Assembly (NCBI RefSeq): GCF_011040385.1
Contig: NZ_JAAIKB010000004.1
Coordinates: 248,001-312,000 of the forward strand
Source: Falsiroseomonas algicola
Lineage (GTDB): Bacteria; Pseudomonadota; Alphaproteobacteria; Acetobacterales; Acetobacteraceae
DNA: 64,000 bases
Direction: 5' to 3'
Below are positions 19,718 through 28,554 of the stretch, piece after piece. Below the pieces are notes generated by a model. The model saw only the letters and a program-made list of their open reading frames with translations, did not search any database and was not told the DNA's origin. The translations under genes were made by a program, and so were the position numbers. Position 1 is the stretch's first letter, and the number at the start of each line of letters is the position of its first letter.

Positions 19718-20338
19718 TCAAGCCGAATCAAGGGCCGGCCCCAGGATGCGCGCGGCCGGGCCGCCGCCCTCGGCGATCAGCGCCGCCACCATGCGGGCAT
19801 AGTCCTCCCGGCTCAGCGGCCCGCGGTCGCGGTGCCAGAGGTGGTGCCAGTTCAGCATGGCGAAGAAGCTCATGGTCAGCGGCTTCAGCAGCCGGCGGTC
19901 CTCCGCCAGCGTCGGATGGAGGTCCGCGATGATGGCCGCCGCCTCCGCCACCAGGGCGCGTTCCAGGGACCGCAGCGCCTCCTGCTGCGCGGGCGCCAGC
20001 AGCGTCAGGCAGGTGATCTGCACGCGATGCACCGCATCCGCGTCGCGATAGGCATCGAGCAGCAGGAAGGCCAGCGTCTCCAGCCGCGCCCGCGGCGTGG
20101 TGCCGACCGCGCCGCGCGCGATCTCCACCAGCTGCTGCAGATGCTGCGCCAGCACGTCGAACAGCAGCGCGGCCTTGTCCGTCCAGTAGTGATAGACGAG
20201 GGTCTTGGACACGTCGCAGGCCTTGGCGAGCATCGCGAGCGAGGCGCGATCGTAGCCATGGGTGGCGAAGAGCTCCGCCGCCTGCTTCAGGATCGCCTGT
20301 CGCTTCTCCTCATGGTCCGCGGCCCTGGGGCGCGCCAT
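19718..20338 (-). CDS. TetR family regulator of the phenylacetate genes
   Basis: A 206-residue TetR repressor with an N-terminal HTH (AAELFATHGYDRASLAMLAK then DVSKTLVYHYW, about residues 20-51) and an all-helical ligand domain. It begins one base after the paaK stop, so it is the last gene of the paaG-paaI-paaK unit. By analogy with PaaR-type TetR regulators, it probably senses phenylacetyl-CoA or a related thioester. The perfect palindrome at 22934-22949 at the head of the same unit is its likely operator, which would give autoregulation. Confidence 0.9.
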   Translation of the reverse strand: MARPRAADHEEKRQAILKQAAELFATHGYDRASLAMLAKACDVSKTLVYHYWTDKAALLFDVLAQHLQQLVEIARGAVGTTPRARLETLAFLLLDAYRDADAVHRVQITCLTLLAPAQQEALRSLERALVAEAAAIIADLHPTLAEDRRLLKPLTMSFFAMLNWHHLWHRDRGPLSREDYARMVAALIAEGGGPAARILGPALDSA

Positions 20339-20339
20339 C

Positions 20340-21635
20340 TCAGCGGGGCCTCCGGTCCAGCACGCGCTTCGCCTTGCCGAGGCTGCGCTCGATAGCGCCG
20401 GCGTCGCGCACCTCGATCGCGGCGGTCACGCCGATGATCGCCTTGACGTAGTGCGCCAGCGTCCGCGCGGCCTGGTCTCGTTCATCGGGCGTGGCGCCGG
20501 GCTCGGCCTCCACCGCGATGGTCATGGCGTCCATGGGGCCGTCGCGCGTCAGGATCAGCTGGTAGTGGGGTGCCAGGTCCGGCACGCGGAGGATCTGTTC
20601 CTCCACCTGGGAGGGAAACAGGTTCACGCCGCGCAGGATGATCATGTCGTCGCTGCGGCCGGTGATCTTCTGCATGCGGCGGAAGGCCGGGCGTGCCGTG
20701 CCGGGCATCAGGCGCGTCAGGTCCCGCGTGCGGTAGCGGATGATGGGCATGGCCTGCTTGGTCAGGCTGGTGAAGACCAGCTCGCCCGGCTCCCCTTCCG
20801 GCACCGGCTCGCCGGTCTCGGGATCGACGACCTCGGGGTAGAAGTGGTCCTCCCAGATATGGGGCCCGTCCTTCGTCTCCACGCATTCATTGGCGACGCC
20901 GGGGCCGATGACTTCCGACAGGCCGTAGATGTCGACGGCCTGGATGCCGAAGGCTTCCTCGATCTGCGCGCGCATCGCTTCCGTCCAGGGCTCCGCGCCG
21001 AAGATGCCGATCTTCAGCGACGTCCCGCGCGGATCCTTCCCCTGCCGCCGGAACTCGTCGAGCAGCGCCAGCATGTAGGAGGGCGTGACCATGATGATGT
21101 CCGGCCGGAAATCCTCGATGAGCTGGACCTGGCGTTCCGTCATGCCGCCGGACATGGGCACCACGGCGCAGCCCAGCGCCTCCGCCCCGTAATGCGCGCC
21201 GAGGCCCCCGGTGAACAACCCGTAGCCATAGGCGATATGCACCATCATGCCGGGCCGCCCGCCGCTGGCGCGGATGGATCGCGCCATCACCTGGGCCCAC
21301 ATGGCGACGTCGTCCGCGGTATAGCCGACGACGGTCGGCTTGCCCGTGGTGCCGGAGGAAGCGTGGATGCGCGCCAGCTTCTCCCGCGGCACGGCGAACA
21401 TGCCGAAGGGGTAGTTGTCCCGAAGATCGGCCTTGGTGGTGAAGGGAAAGCGTCGCAGATCCTCCAGCCTGTGCAGGTCATCCGGCGTCACGCCCGCGCT
21501 GTCGAAGGCGCGGCGGTAATGCGGGACCTTGTCATAGGCGAGGCGCAGCGTCGCCTGCAGCCGTTCCAGCTGCAGCGCGCGCAGCGCCTCGATCGACAGG
21601 CGCTCGCCGTCATCGAGCAGATCGTCATGCGCCAT
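20340..21635 (-). CDS. paaK: Phenylacetate-CoA ligase
   Basis: A 431-residue AMP-forming ligase that converts phenylacetate, ATP and CoA to phenylacetyl-CoA. The family-specific motifs are the ATP-binding HASSGTTGKPTVVGYT, DIYGLSEVIGPGVANEC, the IIRYRTRDLT strand and GRSDDMIILRGVNLFPSQVE. I chose the ATG at 21635, which has GGAGGAG seven bases upstream and overlaps the paaI end by 11 bases; the longer upstream frame lacks support. It is the entry enzyme of the epoxide-type phenylacetate pathway. Later ring-epoxidation genes (paaABCDE) are not in the window. Confidence 0.95.
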   Translation of the reverse strand: MAHDDLLDDGERLSIEALRALQLERLQATLRLAYDKVPHYRRAFDSAGVTPDDLHRLEDLRRFPFTTKADLRDNYPFGMFAVPREKLARIHASSGTTGKPTVVGYTADDVAMWAQVMARSIRASGGRPGMMVHIAYGYGLFTGGLGAHYGAEALGCAVVPMSGGMTERQVQLIEDFRPDIIMVTPSYMLALLDEFRRQGKDPRGTSLKIGIFGAEPWTEAMRAQIEEAFGIQAVDIYGLSEVIGPGVANECVETKDGPHIWEDHFYPEVVDPETGEPVPEGEPGELVFTSLTKQAMPIIRYRTRDLTRLMPGTARPAFRRMQKITGRSDDMIILRGVNLFPSQVEEQILRVPDLAPHYQLILTRDGPMDAMTIAVEAEPGATPDERDQAARTLAHYVKAIIGVTAAIEVRDAGAIERSLGKAKRVLDRRPR

Positions 21636-22065
21636 GATTCGTCTCCTCCACGAGGTGGCCATCAATGATGCGGGAGAGGCCGCGGAAGACGGCGATGGCG
21701 CGGCCCTGCTGGTCCGTCACCGTGACATCGGTGATGCCGCTCCGCCCGGCCGCCTGCACCTGCACGGCATGGGCCGTCAGCACATCATCCAGCGTCGCGG
21801 GGCGCAGATAGGTGATGGTGTTGGACTGCGCGACGGCGCGGCGGTTGAAGCTGTTGCAGGCGAAGGCGAAGGCACTGTCGGCCAGGGCGAAGATGAAGCC
21901 GCCATGCGCGATGCCGTGCCCGTTCACCATGCGGGGCTCGATGCGCATGGTCAACGTGGCCTCCCCGGGGGCGATGCGCGTGATCGCCATGCCGAGCCCG
22001 GCCGAGGCCTGGTCGTCGGCCCACATGGCGCGGGCGCAGGCCTCCGCGATCTGCTGCGGCGTCAT
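21625..22065 (-). CDS. paaI: Hydroxyphenylacetyl-CoA thioesterase PaaI
   Basis: A 146-residue hot-dog-fold thioesterase. The hallmark is NGHGIAHGGFIFALADSAFA, followed by AVAQSNTITYLRPA. PaaI removes dead-end CoA esters formed when phenylacetyl-CoA is mis-hydroxylated, freeing CoA. It overlaps the upstream isomerase gene by four bases (22062-22065) and paaK by 11, typical for a coupled paa operon. Length and motifs match the family closely. Confidence 0.95.
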   Translation of the reverse strand: MTPQQIAEACARAMWADDQASAGLGMAITRIAPGEATLTMRIEPRMVNGHGIAHGGFIFALADSAFAFACNSFNRRAVAQSNTITYLRPATLDDVLTAHAVQVQAAGRSGITDVTVTDQQGRAIAVFRGLSRIIDGHLVEETNHGA

Positions 22066-22859
22066 TCCGGCGCACCCTGGAAGCGGGCGGGGCGCTTCTG
22101 CTGGAAGGCGGCCACGCCCTCCGCGTAATCCGCGCTGCGGCCGAGGCCGCGCTGCACCTCGGCCTCCAGCGCCAGCTGCTGTTCGAGCGTATTGCCCTCC
22201 GCCGCATCCAGCACGCGCTTGGTCGCGGCCAGTGCCTCGGCCGGCAGGCGCGCGAGCTTCGCGCAGACCGATTCCGCTTCCGCCATCAGCGAGGATGCCG
22301 GCACCGCGCGATGGATGAGGCCCATCGACGCGGCCTCCGCCCCGCTGATCGTGTCGCCCAGCATCGCCAGCGCCCGCGCCCGCGCGGGGCCGACGAGGCG
22401 CGGCAGCATCCAGGTCGCGCCGCTGTCCGGGATCAGGCCGATACGGATGAAAGCCTGGGAGAACTTCGCATCCTCCGCCGCCAGCGTGATGTCGCAGGCC
22501 AGCGCGATGGAGGCGCCCGCGCCCGCCGCCACGCCCTGCACCGCGCAGACCACCGGCTTCGGCAGCCCGCGCAGCGCCGTCACCAGCGCGTTCCAGCCGC
22601 GATCCAGCACCGCGCCGAGATCGACGTCGGGGTCCGTCAGCCCCGGCTCCGCCAGATCCTGCCCCGCGCAGAAGCCGCGCCCGGCGCCCGCCAGCAGCAC
22701 GACGCGGCAGGCGGGATCGGCGCCCGCCTCCGCCAACGCCTGCCGCAGCGCCGCCTGCAGCGCGGCATCGAAGGCGTTGAGTCGCTGCGGGCGATTGAGC
22801 GTCAGCACGCGCACCCCGTCCCGCTGCTCCACCAGCAGCACCGGCGCCGTCTCGGACAT
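22062..22859 (-). CDS. paaG: 2-(1,2-epoxy-1,2-dihydrophenyl)acetyl-CoA isomerase (PaaG)
   Basis: A 265-residue crotonase-fold enzyme that isomerises the ring epoxide of phenylacetyl-CoA to an oxepin. Oxyanion-hole loops are seen at GAGRGFCAGQDLAE and GVAAGAGASIALACD. The segment LIPDSGATWMLPRLVG is typical of the PaaG branch rather than PaaF. The ATG at 22859 follows a GGGGAGGG site; codons further upstream belong to the promoter. It is the first gene of the leftward paa unit and directly abuts the regulatory palindrome region. Confidence 0.9.
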   Translation of the reverse strand: MSETAPVLLVEQRDGVRVLTLNRPQRLNAFDAALQAALRQALAEAGADPACRVVLLAGAGRGFCAGQDLAEPGLTDPDVDLGAVLDRGWNALVTALRGLPKPVVCAVQGVAAGAGASIALACDITLAAEDAKFSQAFIRIGLIPDSGATWMLPRLVGPARARALAMLGDTISGAEAASMGLIHRAVPASSLMAEAESVCAKLARLPAEALAATKRVLDAAEGNTLEQQLALEAEVQRGLGRSADYAEGVAAFQQKRPARFQGAPE

Positions 22860-22933
22860 GCAGCCCTCCCCATTTCTTGCTTGACGGGAGGGTCGGAAAT
22901 AGGCTTTTATGCCTATCATCACCTCCCTATTGA

Positions 22934-22949
22934 CTGAACGCGCGTTCAG
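22934..22949. promoter_or_regulatory. Perfect 16-bp palindrome, probable TetR operator
   Basis: CTGAACGCGCGTTCAG is perfectly self-complementary and lies midway between the divergent paaG and paaN starts. It has the length and CGTTC/GAACG arms common in TetR-family operators. The only TetR gene nearby closes the paaG unit, so one dimer or dimer pair here could repress both directions until a CoA thioester is made. Confidence 0.75.
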
Positions 22950-22996
22950 CTTATTCTCGCCGCAACGACCAAGTCAAACGGGGAGGCTCCAGCGTC

Positions 22997-24640
22997 ATGG
23001 TGGAGTTCGCGGCGCGTCATCAGGCCCTGCTGGACCAGGCGATCGCCGCCGCGCGGAGCCGCGCGCATTTCTCCGCCTATCCGGAGGCCCCGTCGGGCAA
23101 GATCTATGGCGAGAGCGCCAAGGCCGATGCGGAAGCCGCCTTCGCCGCGCTGCTCGGAAAGCCCTTCGAGGCAGGCGAGACGCTGGTCGGCGATGAACGC
23201 TCGCCCTTCGGCCCCGCCCTCGGCATCACCTATCCCGCCGCCGCGCCCGCCACACTGGTCGCGCGCGCCGAGTCCGCCTCGCCCGCCTGGGCGGCGGCCG
23301 ATCCCGCCACCCGCGCCGGCGTGCTGCTGGAAATCCTGCACCGGCTGAACCGCGACAGCTTCCTGATGGCGAATGCGGTGATGCACACCACCGGCCAGGC
23401 CTTCGTCATGGCCTTCCAGGCCGGCGGCCCGCATGCGCAGGATCGCGGCCTGGAAGCCGTGGCCTATGCCATGGAGGAACTGTCCCGCGTCCCCACCACC
23501 GCCGCCTGGCACAAGCCCGCCGGGCGTGACGTGCTGCGCATGGACAAGCGCTTCGCCGCCGTACCGCGCGGCATCGGGCTCGTCATCGGCTGCGCCACCT
23601 TCCCGACCTGGAACGGCTATCCTGGGATCTTCGCGAGCCTCGCCACCGGCAATGCCGTCATCGTCAAGCCGCACCCCGCCGCCATCCTGCCCCTCGCGCT
23701 GACGGTCCGCACCGCCCGCGCCGTGCTGGCCGAAGCGGGTTTTCCCGCCGACATCGTGCAGCTCGCTCCCGACACGCCGGAAGCGCCGATCGCCGAGCAG
23801 CTCGCGACGCATCCCGCCATCGGCATCGTCGACTTCACCGGCGGCCCCGCCTTCGGCGCCCGCCTCCGCAGCCTGCTCGCCGGCCGCAAGCCCCTGCACA
23901 CGGAGGAAGCCGGCATCAACCCCGTGGTGCTGCATTCCACCGCCGATTTCGCCGGCCTCTGCCGCAACCTCGCCTTCTCGCTCGCCCTCTACAGCGGCCA
24001 GATGTGCACCGCGCCCCAGAACATTTTTCTCAGCTCCACCGGCATGACGACCGATGAAGGCCCAAAATCCTTCGACGAGGTCGGCGCCGCCATCGTCGCC
24101 GCGCTGGACGACCTGCTCTCCGACCCCGCCCGCGCCGCCGGCGTGCTCGGCGCCATCCAGAATCCCGCGACGCTGGCGCGCATCGCCGCCGCACGGCGCC
24201 TCGGCCGCGTGCTGCGCGACAGCGCGCCGCTGCCCGGCGAGGCCCGTACCGCCACGCCCCTGCTCGTGGAAGTGCTGGCCGATGCCGAGGAAGCCTGGGG
24301 CGAGGAACGCTTCGGCCCCATCGCCTTCCTCATCCGCTGCCCCGATGCCGACACCGCGCTGCGCCTGGCCGCCACCTCCACCAAGGCCCGCGGCGCCATC
24401 ACCGCGCTGGTGCACAGCACCGACGACGCCTTCCTCGCCCGCGCGGAGGGCGCCTTCGCCAAGGCCGGCGTCGCGCTCTCGGAAAACCTGACCGGCGGCG
24501 TCTTCGTCAACCAATCCGCCGCCTTCAGCGACTACCACGTCTCCGGCGCCAACCCCGCCGGGACCTCCTGCCTCACCGACGCCGCCTTCGTCGCCAACCG
24601 CTTCCACATCGCGATGGTGCGCCGGCCAGCCGCTGCCTGA
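22997..24640 (+). CDS. paaN: Phenylacetate degradation protein PaaN (aldehyde dehydrogenase type)
   Basis: A 547-residue ALDH-superfamily protein of the PaaN type. It shows a nucleotide-binding strand region (ATFPTWNGYPGIFASLATGN), a glutamate region EEAGINPVV and the catalytic cysteine in YSGQMCTAPQNIF. PaaN/PaaZ-type enzymes oxidise the semialdehyde produced when the oxepin-CoA ring is opened. This copy has no fused MaoC hydratase domain, so ring opening would need a separate hydratase. It is divergent from paaG and is followed after 33 bases by the ABC transporter genes. Confidence 0.92.
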   Translation: MVEFAARHQALLDQAIAAARSRAHFSAYPEAPSGKIYGESAKADAEAAFAALLGKPFEAGETLVGDERSPFGPALGITYPAAAPATLVARAESASPAWAAADPATRAGVLLEILHRLNRDSFLMANAVMHTTGQAFVMAFQAGGPHAQDRGLEAVAYAMEELSRVPTTAAWHKPAGRDVLRMDKRFAAVPRGIGLVIGCATFPTWNGYPGIFASLATGNAVIVKPHPAAILPLALTVRTARAVLAEAGFPADIVQLAPDTPEAPIAEQLATHPAIGIVDFTGGPAFGARLRSLLAGRKPLHTEEAGINPVVLHSTADFAGLCRNLAFSLALYSGQMCTAPQNIFLSSTGMTTDEGPKSFDEVGAAIVAALDDLLSDPARAAGVLGAIQNPATLARIAAARRLGRVLRDSAPLPGEARTATPLLVEVLADAEEAWGEERFGPIAFLIRCPDADTALRLAATSTKARGAITALVHSTDDAFLARAEGAFAKAGVALSENLTGGVFVNQSAAFSDYHVSGANPAGTSCLTDAAFVANRFHIAMVRRPAAA

Positions 24641-24673
24641 CCAACGAACAACAACATCCAAGGGAGTGTCCGC

Positions 24674-25840
24674 ATGTCACTGGGAACGCTGCTGCGCCGG
24701 GGCGTGATCGCCGCCGGCGCCCTGCTCCTCGCCACCCCCGTCATGGCGCAGCGCGCGCCGGAGCCGATCCGCATCGGCGCCGTGCTCTCCGTCACCGGCC
24801 CCGCCAGCTTCCTCGGCGATCCCGAGGACAAGACGCTCCGCCTCTACGTCAACCGCATCAACCAGGCCGGCGGCGTGAATGGCCGGCCCTTGCAGCTCAT
24901 CGTCTATGACGATGCCGGCGACGCCAACCGTGCCCGCACCTTCGCCACCCGCCTGGTGGAGGATGACCGCGTCGTCGCCATGGTCGGCGGCACCACCACC
25001 GGCACGACGCTCGCCATGCGCCCGGTCTTCGAGGATGCGCGCATCCCCTTCATCTCGCTGGCCGGCGGCATCGAGATCATCGACCCCGTCCAGCCCTTCA
25101 CCTTCAAGACCCCCCACACCGACCGCATGGCCTGCGAGAAGATCTTCGCCGATATTCGCGCGCGCGGCCTGACGCGGGTCGGCATGATCTCCGGCACCGA
25201 CGGCTTCGGGCAGTCCATGCGCGGGCAATGCGTGCGCGTGGCGGGTGCCGCCGGCATCACCATCGTGGCGGAGGAAAGCTACGGCCCGCGCGACAGCGAC
25301 ATGACGCCGCAGCTCACGCGGCTGCGCAACGCCACCGGCATCGAGGCCGTGGTGAATCCCGGCTTCGGCCAGGGCCCCGCCATCGTGACGCGCGGCTACC
25401 ACCAGCTCGGCATCCGCCTGCCTCTGTATCAGTCCCACGGCGTCGCCAGCCGGGAGTTCATCAACCTGGCGACGCCGGCGGCGGCCGAGGGCGTGCGCCT
25501 GCCTGCCGCGGCCCTGCTCATCGCCGAACAGCTGCCCGCCAACGATCCGCAGCGCCAGGTGGTGCTGGACTACAAGGCGGCCTTCGAGCGTGAGTTCAAC
25601 CAGCCCGTCTCCACCTTCGGCGGCCATGCCTATGACGGCCTCATGATCCTGGTGGAGGCGATGCGCCGCGCCAACAGCACGGATGGCACACGCCTGCGCG
25701 ACGCCATCCGCGCCACCCGCGGCTTCGTCGGCACCGGCGGCATCGTCAACATGAGCGCCACCGACCATATGGGCCTCGACCTCTCCGCCTTCCGCATGGT
25801 CGAGATCCGCAACGGCGACTGGGTGCTGTTGGGGAACTGA
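24674..25840 (+). CDS. Branched-chain-type (LivJ) ABC substrate-binding protein
   Basis: A 388-residue type I periplasmic binding protein. The signal peptide is followed by the mature start IRIGAVLSVTGPASFLG, which is the Peripla_BP_6 hallmark, and a C-terminal FGGHAYDGLMILVEAM. A GGGAG site precedes the ATG. It lies directly after paaN and before a complete permease/ATPase set, so the ligand is probably phenylacetate or another aromatic acid rather than leucine. That assignment rests on context only. Confidence 0.93.
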   Translation: MSLGTLLRRGVIAAGALLLATPVMAQRAPEPIRIGAVLSVTGPASFLGDPEDKTLRLYVNRINQAGGVNGRPLQLIVYDDAGDANRARTFATRLVEDDRVVAMVGGTTTGTTLAMRPVFEDARIPFISLAGGIEIIDPVQPFTFKTPHTDRMACEKIFADIRARGLTRVGMISGTDGFGQSMRGQCVRVAGAAGITIVAEESYGPRDSDMTPQLTRLRNATGIEAVVNPGFGQGPAIVTRGYHQLGIRLPLYQSHGVASREFINLATPAAAEGVRLPAAALLIAEQLPANDPQRQVVLDYKAAFEREFNQPVSTFGGHAYDGLMILVEAMRRANSTDGTRLRDAIRATRGFVGTGGIVNMSATDHMGLDLSAFRMVEIRNGDWVLLGN

Positions 25841-25861
25841 TCATGCCCTCAGACGCCGGGC

Positions 25862-25942
25862 GCGCGCTCCGCGCGCTTGGCTTCGCCGCATAGGCGGCGG
25901 GCCGCATTCGCGGCCTCGGCATGCGAGAAGTATCGCATGCCG
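25862..25942 (+). repeat. Run of four hairpins between binding-protein and permease genes
   Basis: The 124-nt gap holds four stem-loops in a row: GCGCGC with a three-base loop (25862-25876), CGCCGC/GCGGCG with a four-base loop (25884-25899), GGCCGC/GCGGCC with loop ATTC (25900-25915), and a 10-bp stem CGGCATGCGA/TCGCATGCCG with loop GAAGTA (25917-25942). Such structures between a binding protein and its permeases often protect the upstream message and lower downstream expression. Confidence 0.7.
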
Positions 25943-25964
25943 CCTTGTGGGAGCACCGGAGACG

Positions 25965-26837
25965 ATGCCCGAACTGCTGCAATTCCTCGTCTCCGGCCTC
26001 ACCGTCGGCGCGGTCTATGCGCTGGTGGCGCTGGGCTTCACGCTGATCCACAACGCCTCCGATGTCGTGAACTTCGCGCAGGGCGAATTCGTTATGCTGG
26101 GCGGCATGGTCACGGTCTTCGCCGCCGCCGCGGGCCTCGCCTTGCCGCTCGCGGCGCTGCTGGCCATCGCGGTCGCGGTGCTGGTCGGACTCGCGCTGCA
26201 TCGCCTGGCGATCGAGCCCGCGCGCGGCGCCTCCGCCGTCACGCTCATCATCATCACCATCGGCGCCAGCATCTTCCTGCGCGGCGTCGCGCAGATCGTC
26301 TTCGACAAGCGCTTCCATCAGCTCCCCGGCTTCTCCGGCAATGACCCGATCATGGTGCTGGGCGCCGCCATCCTGCCGCAGAGCTTCTGGGTGCTCGGCG
26401 GCGCGCTGCTGGTCTTCGCGGGGCTCTTCCTGTTCCTGGAGCGCACGCTGATGGGCAAGGCGGTGCTGGCGACCGCCGCCAACCGCCTGGCGGCGCGGCT
26501 CGTCGGCGTCGATACAAGCTGCGTGCTCGCCCTCTCCTTCGGCCTTTCGGCCGCCATCGGCGCCTTCGCGGGCATCCTCATCACCCCCATCACCCTCACC
26601 TCCTTCGATGTCGGCACGCTGCTGGCGCTGAAGGGCTTCGCCGCCGCCATGCTGGGCGGCATGGGCAGCCCGCTCGGCGCCGTGGTCGGGGGCCTGCTGC
26701 TGGGGCTGCTGGAGGCACTCGGCGCCGGCTACGTCTCCTCCGCCTACAAGGATGCCGTCGCCTTCCTGGTGATCCTCGCGGTCCTCTTCGCCATGCCCCA
26801 GGGCCTCTTCGGCCATCGCGGCGTGGAGCGCGTGTGA
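25965..26837 (+). CDS. Branched-chain-type ABC permease (LivH family)
   Basis: A 290-residue integral membrane protein with about eight hydrophobic segments and the LivH signature near the N-terminus (LTVGAVYALVALGFTLIHNA and VVNFAQGEFVMLGG). The C-terminal half carries the permease motif GFAAAMLGGMGSPLGAVVGG that contacts the ATPase. The ATG at 25965 was preferred to the upstream GTG at 25947, although the GGAG spacing is short. It overlaps the next permease gene by one base. Confidence 0.93.
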   Translation: MPELLQFLVSGLTVGAVYALVALGFTLIHNASDVVNFAQGEFVMLGGMVTVFAAAAGLALPLAALLAIAVAVLVGLALHRLAIEPARGASAVTLIIITIGASIFLRGVAQIVFDKRFHQLPGFSGNDPIMVLGAAILPQSFWVLGGALLVFAGLFLFLERTLMGKAVLATAANRLAARLVGVDTSCVLALSFGLSAAIGAFAGILITPITLTSFDVGTLLALKGFAAAMLGGMGSPLGAVVGGLLLGLLEALGAGYVSSAYKDAVAFLVILAVLFAMPQGLFGHRGVERV

Positions 26838-27769
26838 TGAACGCTCGCTGGGCCACGCTGCTGATCCTCGCGGCGGTCATCGCCGTCATCCCCTGGTTCT
26901 TCCCCTCCGGCTACTACTTCCGCGTGGCGGCCCTGGTCTGGGTCACGGCGCTGGGCGCGGTGGGGTTGCAGGTGCTGATGGGCCAGGCGGGGCAGGTCAG
27001 CCTCGGCCATGCCGGCTTCGTCGGCATCGGCGCCTATGCCATGGCACTCGGCCCCAAATATCTCGGCCTGCCCGTGCTGGCCTGCCTGCCGCTTGGCGCC
27101 GCCCTCGCCGGCCTCATCGCCTTCCTGGTCGGCCGGCCGATCCTCCGCCTCAAGGGCCATTATCTCGCGGTCGCCACGCTCGGCTTCGGCATCCTCGTCG
27201 CCATGGTGCTCGTCAGCGAGATCGCGGTGACCGGCGGCCCCGATGGCATCCGCATCCCCCGTCCCGAGATCTTCGGCTGGCGCCCGCGCGGCGGCGAGGC
27301 CTGGTACTGGATCAATGGCGCCGCGCTGCTCATCGGCGTCTGGCTGGCACTCAACCTCCAGCACAGCCCCTCCGGCCGCGCCCTCGCCGCGCTGCATGAC
27401 AGCGAGGTCGCGGCGCGCACCATCGGCATCGACGTCGCCCGCCACAAGCTGCGCGCCTTCGTCATCGCCGCCGTCTATGGCGCGGTGGCGGGCGGGCTGA
27501 TGGCCATGATGAACGGCTTCGTCACCCCCGATGCCGCGGGTTTTCTCCAGTCCGTCGAATACGTGACGATGGTCGTCATCGGTGGCCTCGCCTCCGTCCC
27601 CGGCGCCGTCGTCGGCGCCGCTTTGCTGGTCCTGCTGCCGCAGGCGCTGACCGTCTTCCATGACTATGAACACGCGGTGCTCGGCCTGCTCATCATGCTG
27701 TTCATGATCTTTCTCCGGGTGGGCATCGTCCCCGGCCTCGCCTCCCTGCTGCGGCGGCGGTCGGCATGA
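26837..27769 (+). CDS. Branched-chain-type ABC permease (LivM family)
   Basis: A 310-residue inner-membrane permease with repeated hydrophobic helices. LivM hallmarks are GQAGQVSLGHAGFVGIGAYA, the central HSPSGRALAALHDSEVAARTIGI-type cytoplasmic loop (coupling to the ATPase) and GGLASVPGAVVGAALL. It starts in a TGATG one-base overlap with LivH and ends in an ATGA overlap with the ATPase gene. It forms the heterodimeric channel with the preceding protein. Confidence 0.93.
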   Translation: MNARWATLLILAAVIAVIPWFFPSGYYFRVAALVWVTALGAVGLQVLMGQAGQVSLGHAGFVGIGAYAMALGPKYLGLPVLACLPLGAALAGLIAFLVGRPILRLKGHYLAVATLGFGILVAMVLVSEIAVTGGPDGIRIPRPEIFGWRPRGGEAWYWINGAALLIGVWLALNLQHSPSGRALAALHDSEVAARTIGIDVARHKLRAFVIAAVYGAVAGGLMAMMNGFVTPDAAGFLQSVEYVTMVVIGGLASVPGAVVGAALLVLLPQALTVFHDYEHAVLGLLIMLFMIFLRVGIVPGLASLLRRRSA

Positions 27770-28554
27770 GCAACGTCCTGCTATCCGCCGAAAACATCGG
27801 CATCGGCTTCGGCGGGCTGCGCGCGCTGGATGGCGTGGGGTTCGAGGCGCGGGCGGGCGAGGTGCTGGCCATCATCGGCCCGAACGGCGCGGGCAAGACC
27901 ACGCTGTTCAACATCGTCTCCGGCCTCTACCGCGCCGATGCCGGCCGCGTGGTGCTGGCGGGGCAGGAGGTGACGCAGGCGCCGCCGCACCGCCTGGCCG
28001 CGCTCGGCCTCTCCCGCACCTTCCAGAACCTGCAAATCTTCTTCCGCATGACGGCGGCCGAGAACGTCATGGCCGGGCGGCATCTGCGCGAAGCCTCCTC
28101 CCTGCTGGCCGATTTGCTGCGCCTGCCCGCGGCCCGCCGCGCCAACCGCGCCTCCCGTGACGCGGCGCTGGCGCTGCTGGCGGAGGTCGGCCTGGCCGAG
28201 CATGCCGACCGCCCCGCGGGATCGCTGCCTTATGGCGCGCTGAAGCGGCTCGAGATCGCGCGCGCGCTGGCGACCGAACCGCGCGTGCTGCTGCTGGACG
28301 AGCCCGCGGCCGGCTGCAACCCGGTGGAGACGGCGGAGATCGACCACCTCATCGCCGCCATCGCCGCGCGCGGCGTCGCCGTGGTGCTGATCGAGCACGA
28401 CATGAAGATGGTCATGCGCATCAGCCGCCAGGTGGTGGTGCTGAACCAGGGAAGGCTGCTCGCCGCCGGCACGCCGGCGGAGGTGCGCAACAACCCCGAC
28501 GTCATCGCCGCCTATCTCGGCCTGCATGGCGCGAAGGAAGCCGCGCTTGCTTGA
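27766..28554 (+). CDS. Branched-chain-type ABC ATPase (LivG family)
   Basis: A 262-residue ABC ATPase. Walker A is GPNGAGKTT, the LivG-type Q-loop region includes GLSRTFQNLQIF, the signature is the variant LPYGALKRLEIARAL, and Walker B is VLLLDEPAAG, followed by the switch histidine in LIEHDMKMVM. The YG in place of SGG is common in LivG. It overlaps the downstream LivF gene by 29 bases. Confidence 0.93.
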   Translation: MSNVLLSAENIGIGFGGLRALDGVGFEARAGEVLAIIGPNGAGKTTLFNIVSGLYRADAGRVVLAGQEVTQAPPHRLAALGLSRTFQNLQIFFRMTAAENVMAGRHLREASSLLADLLRLPAARRANRASRDAALALLAEVGLAEHADRPAGSLPYGALKRLEIARALATEPRVLLLDEPAAGCNPVETAEIDHLIAAIAARGVAVVLIEHDMKMVMRISRQVVVLNQGRLLAAGTPAEVRNNPDVIAAYLGLHGAKEAALA

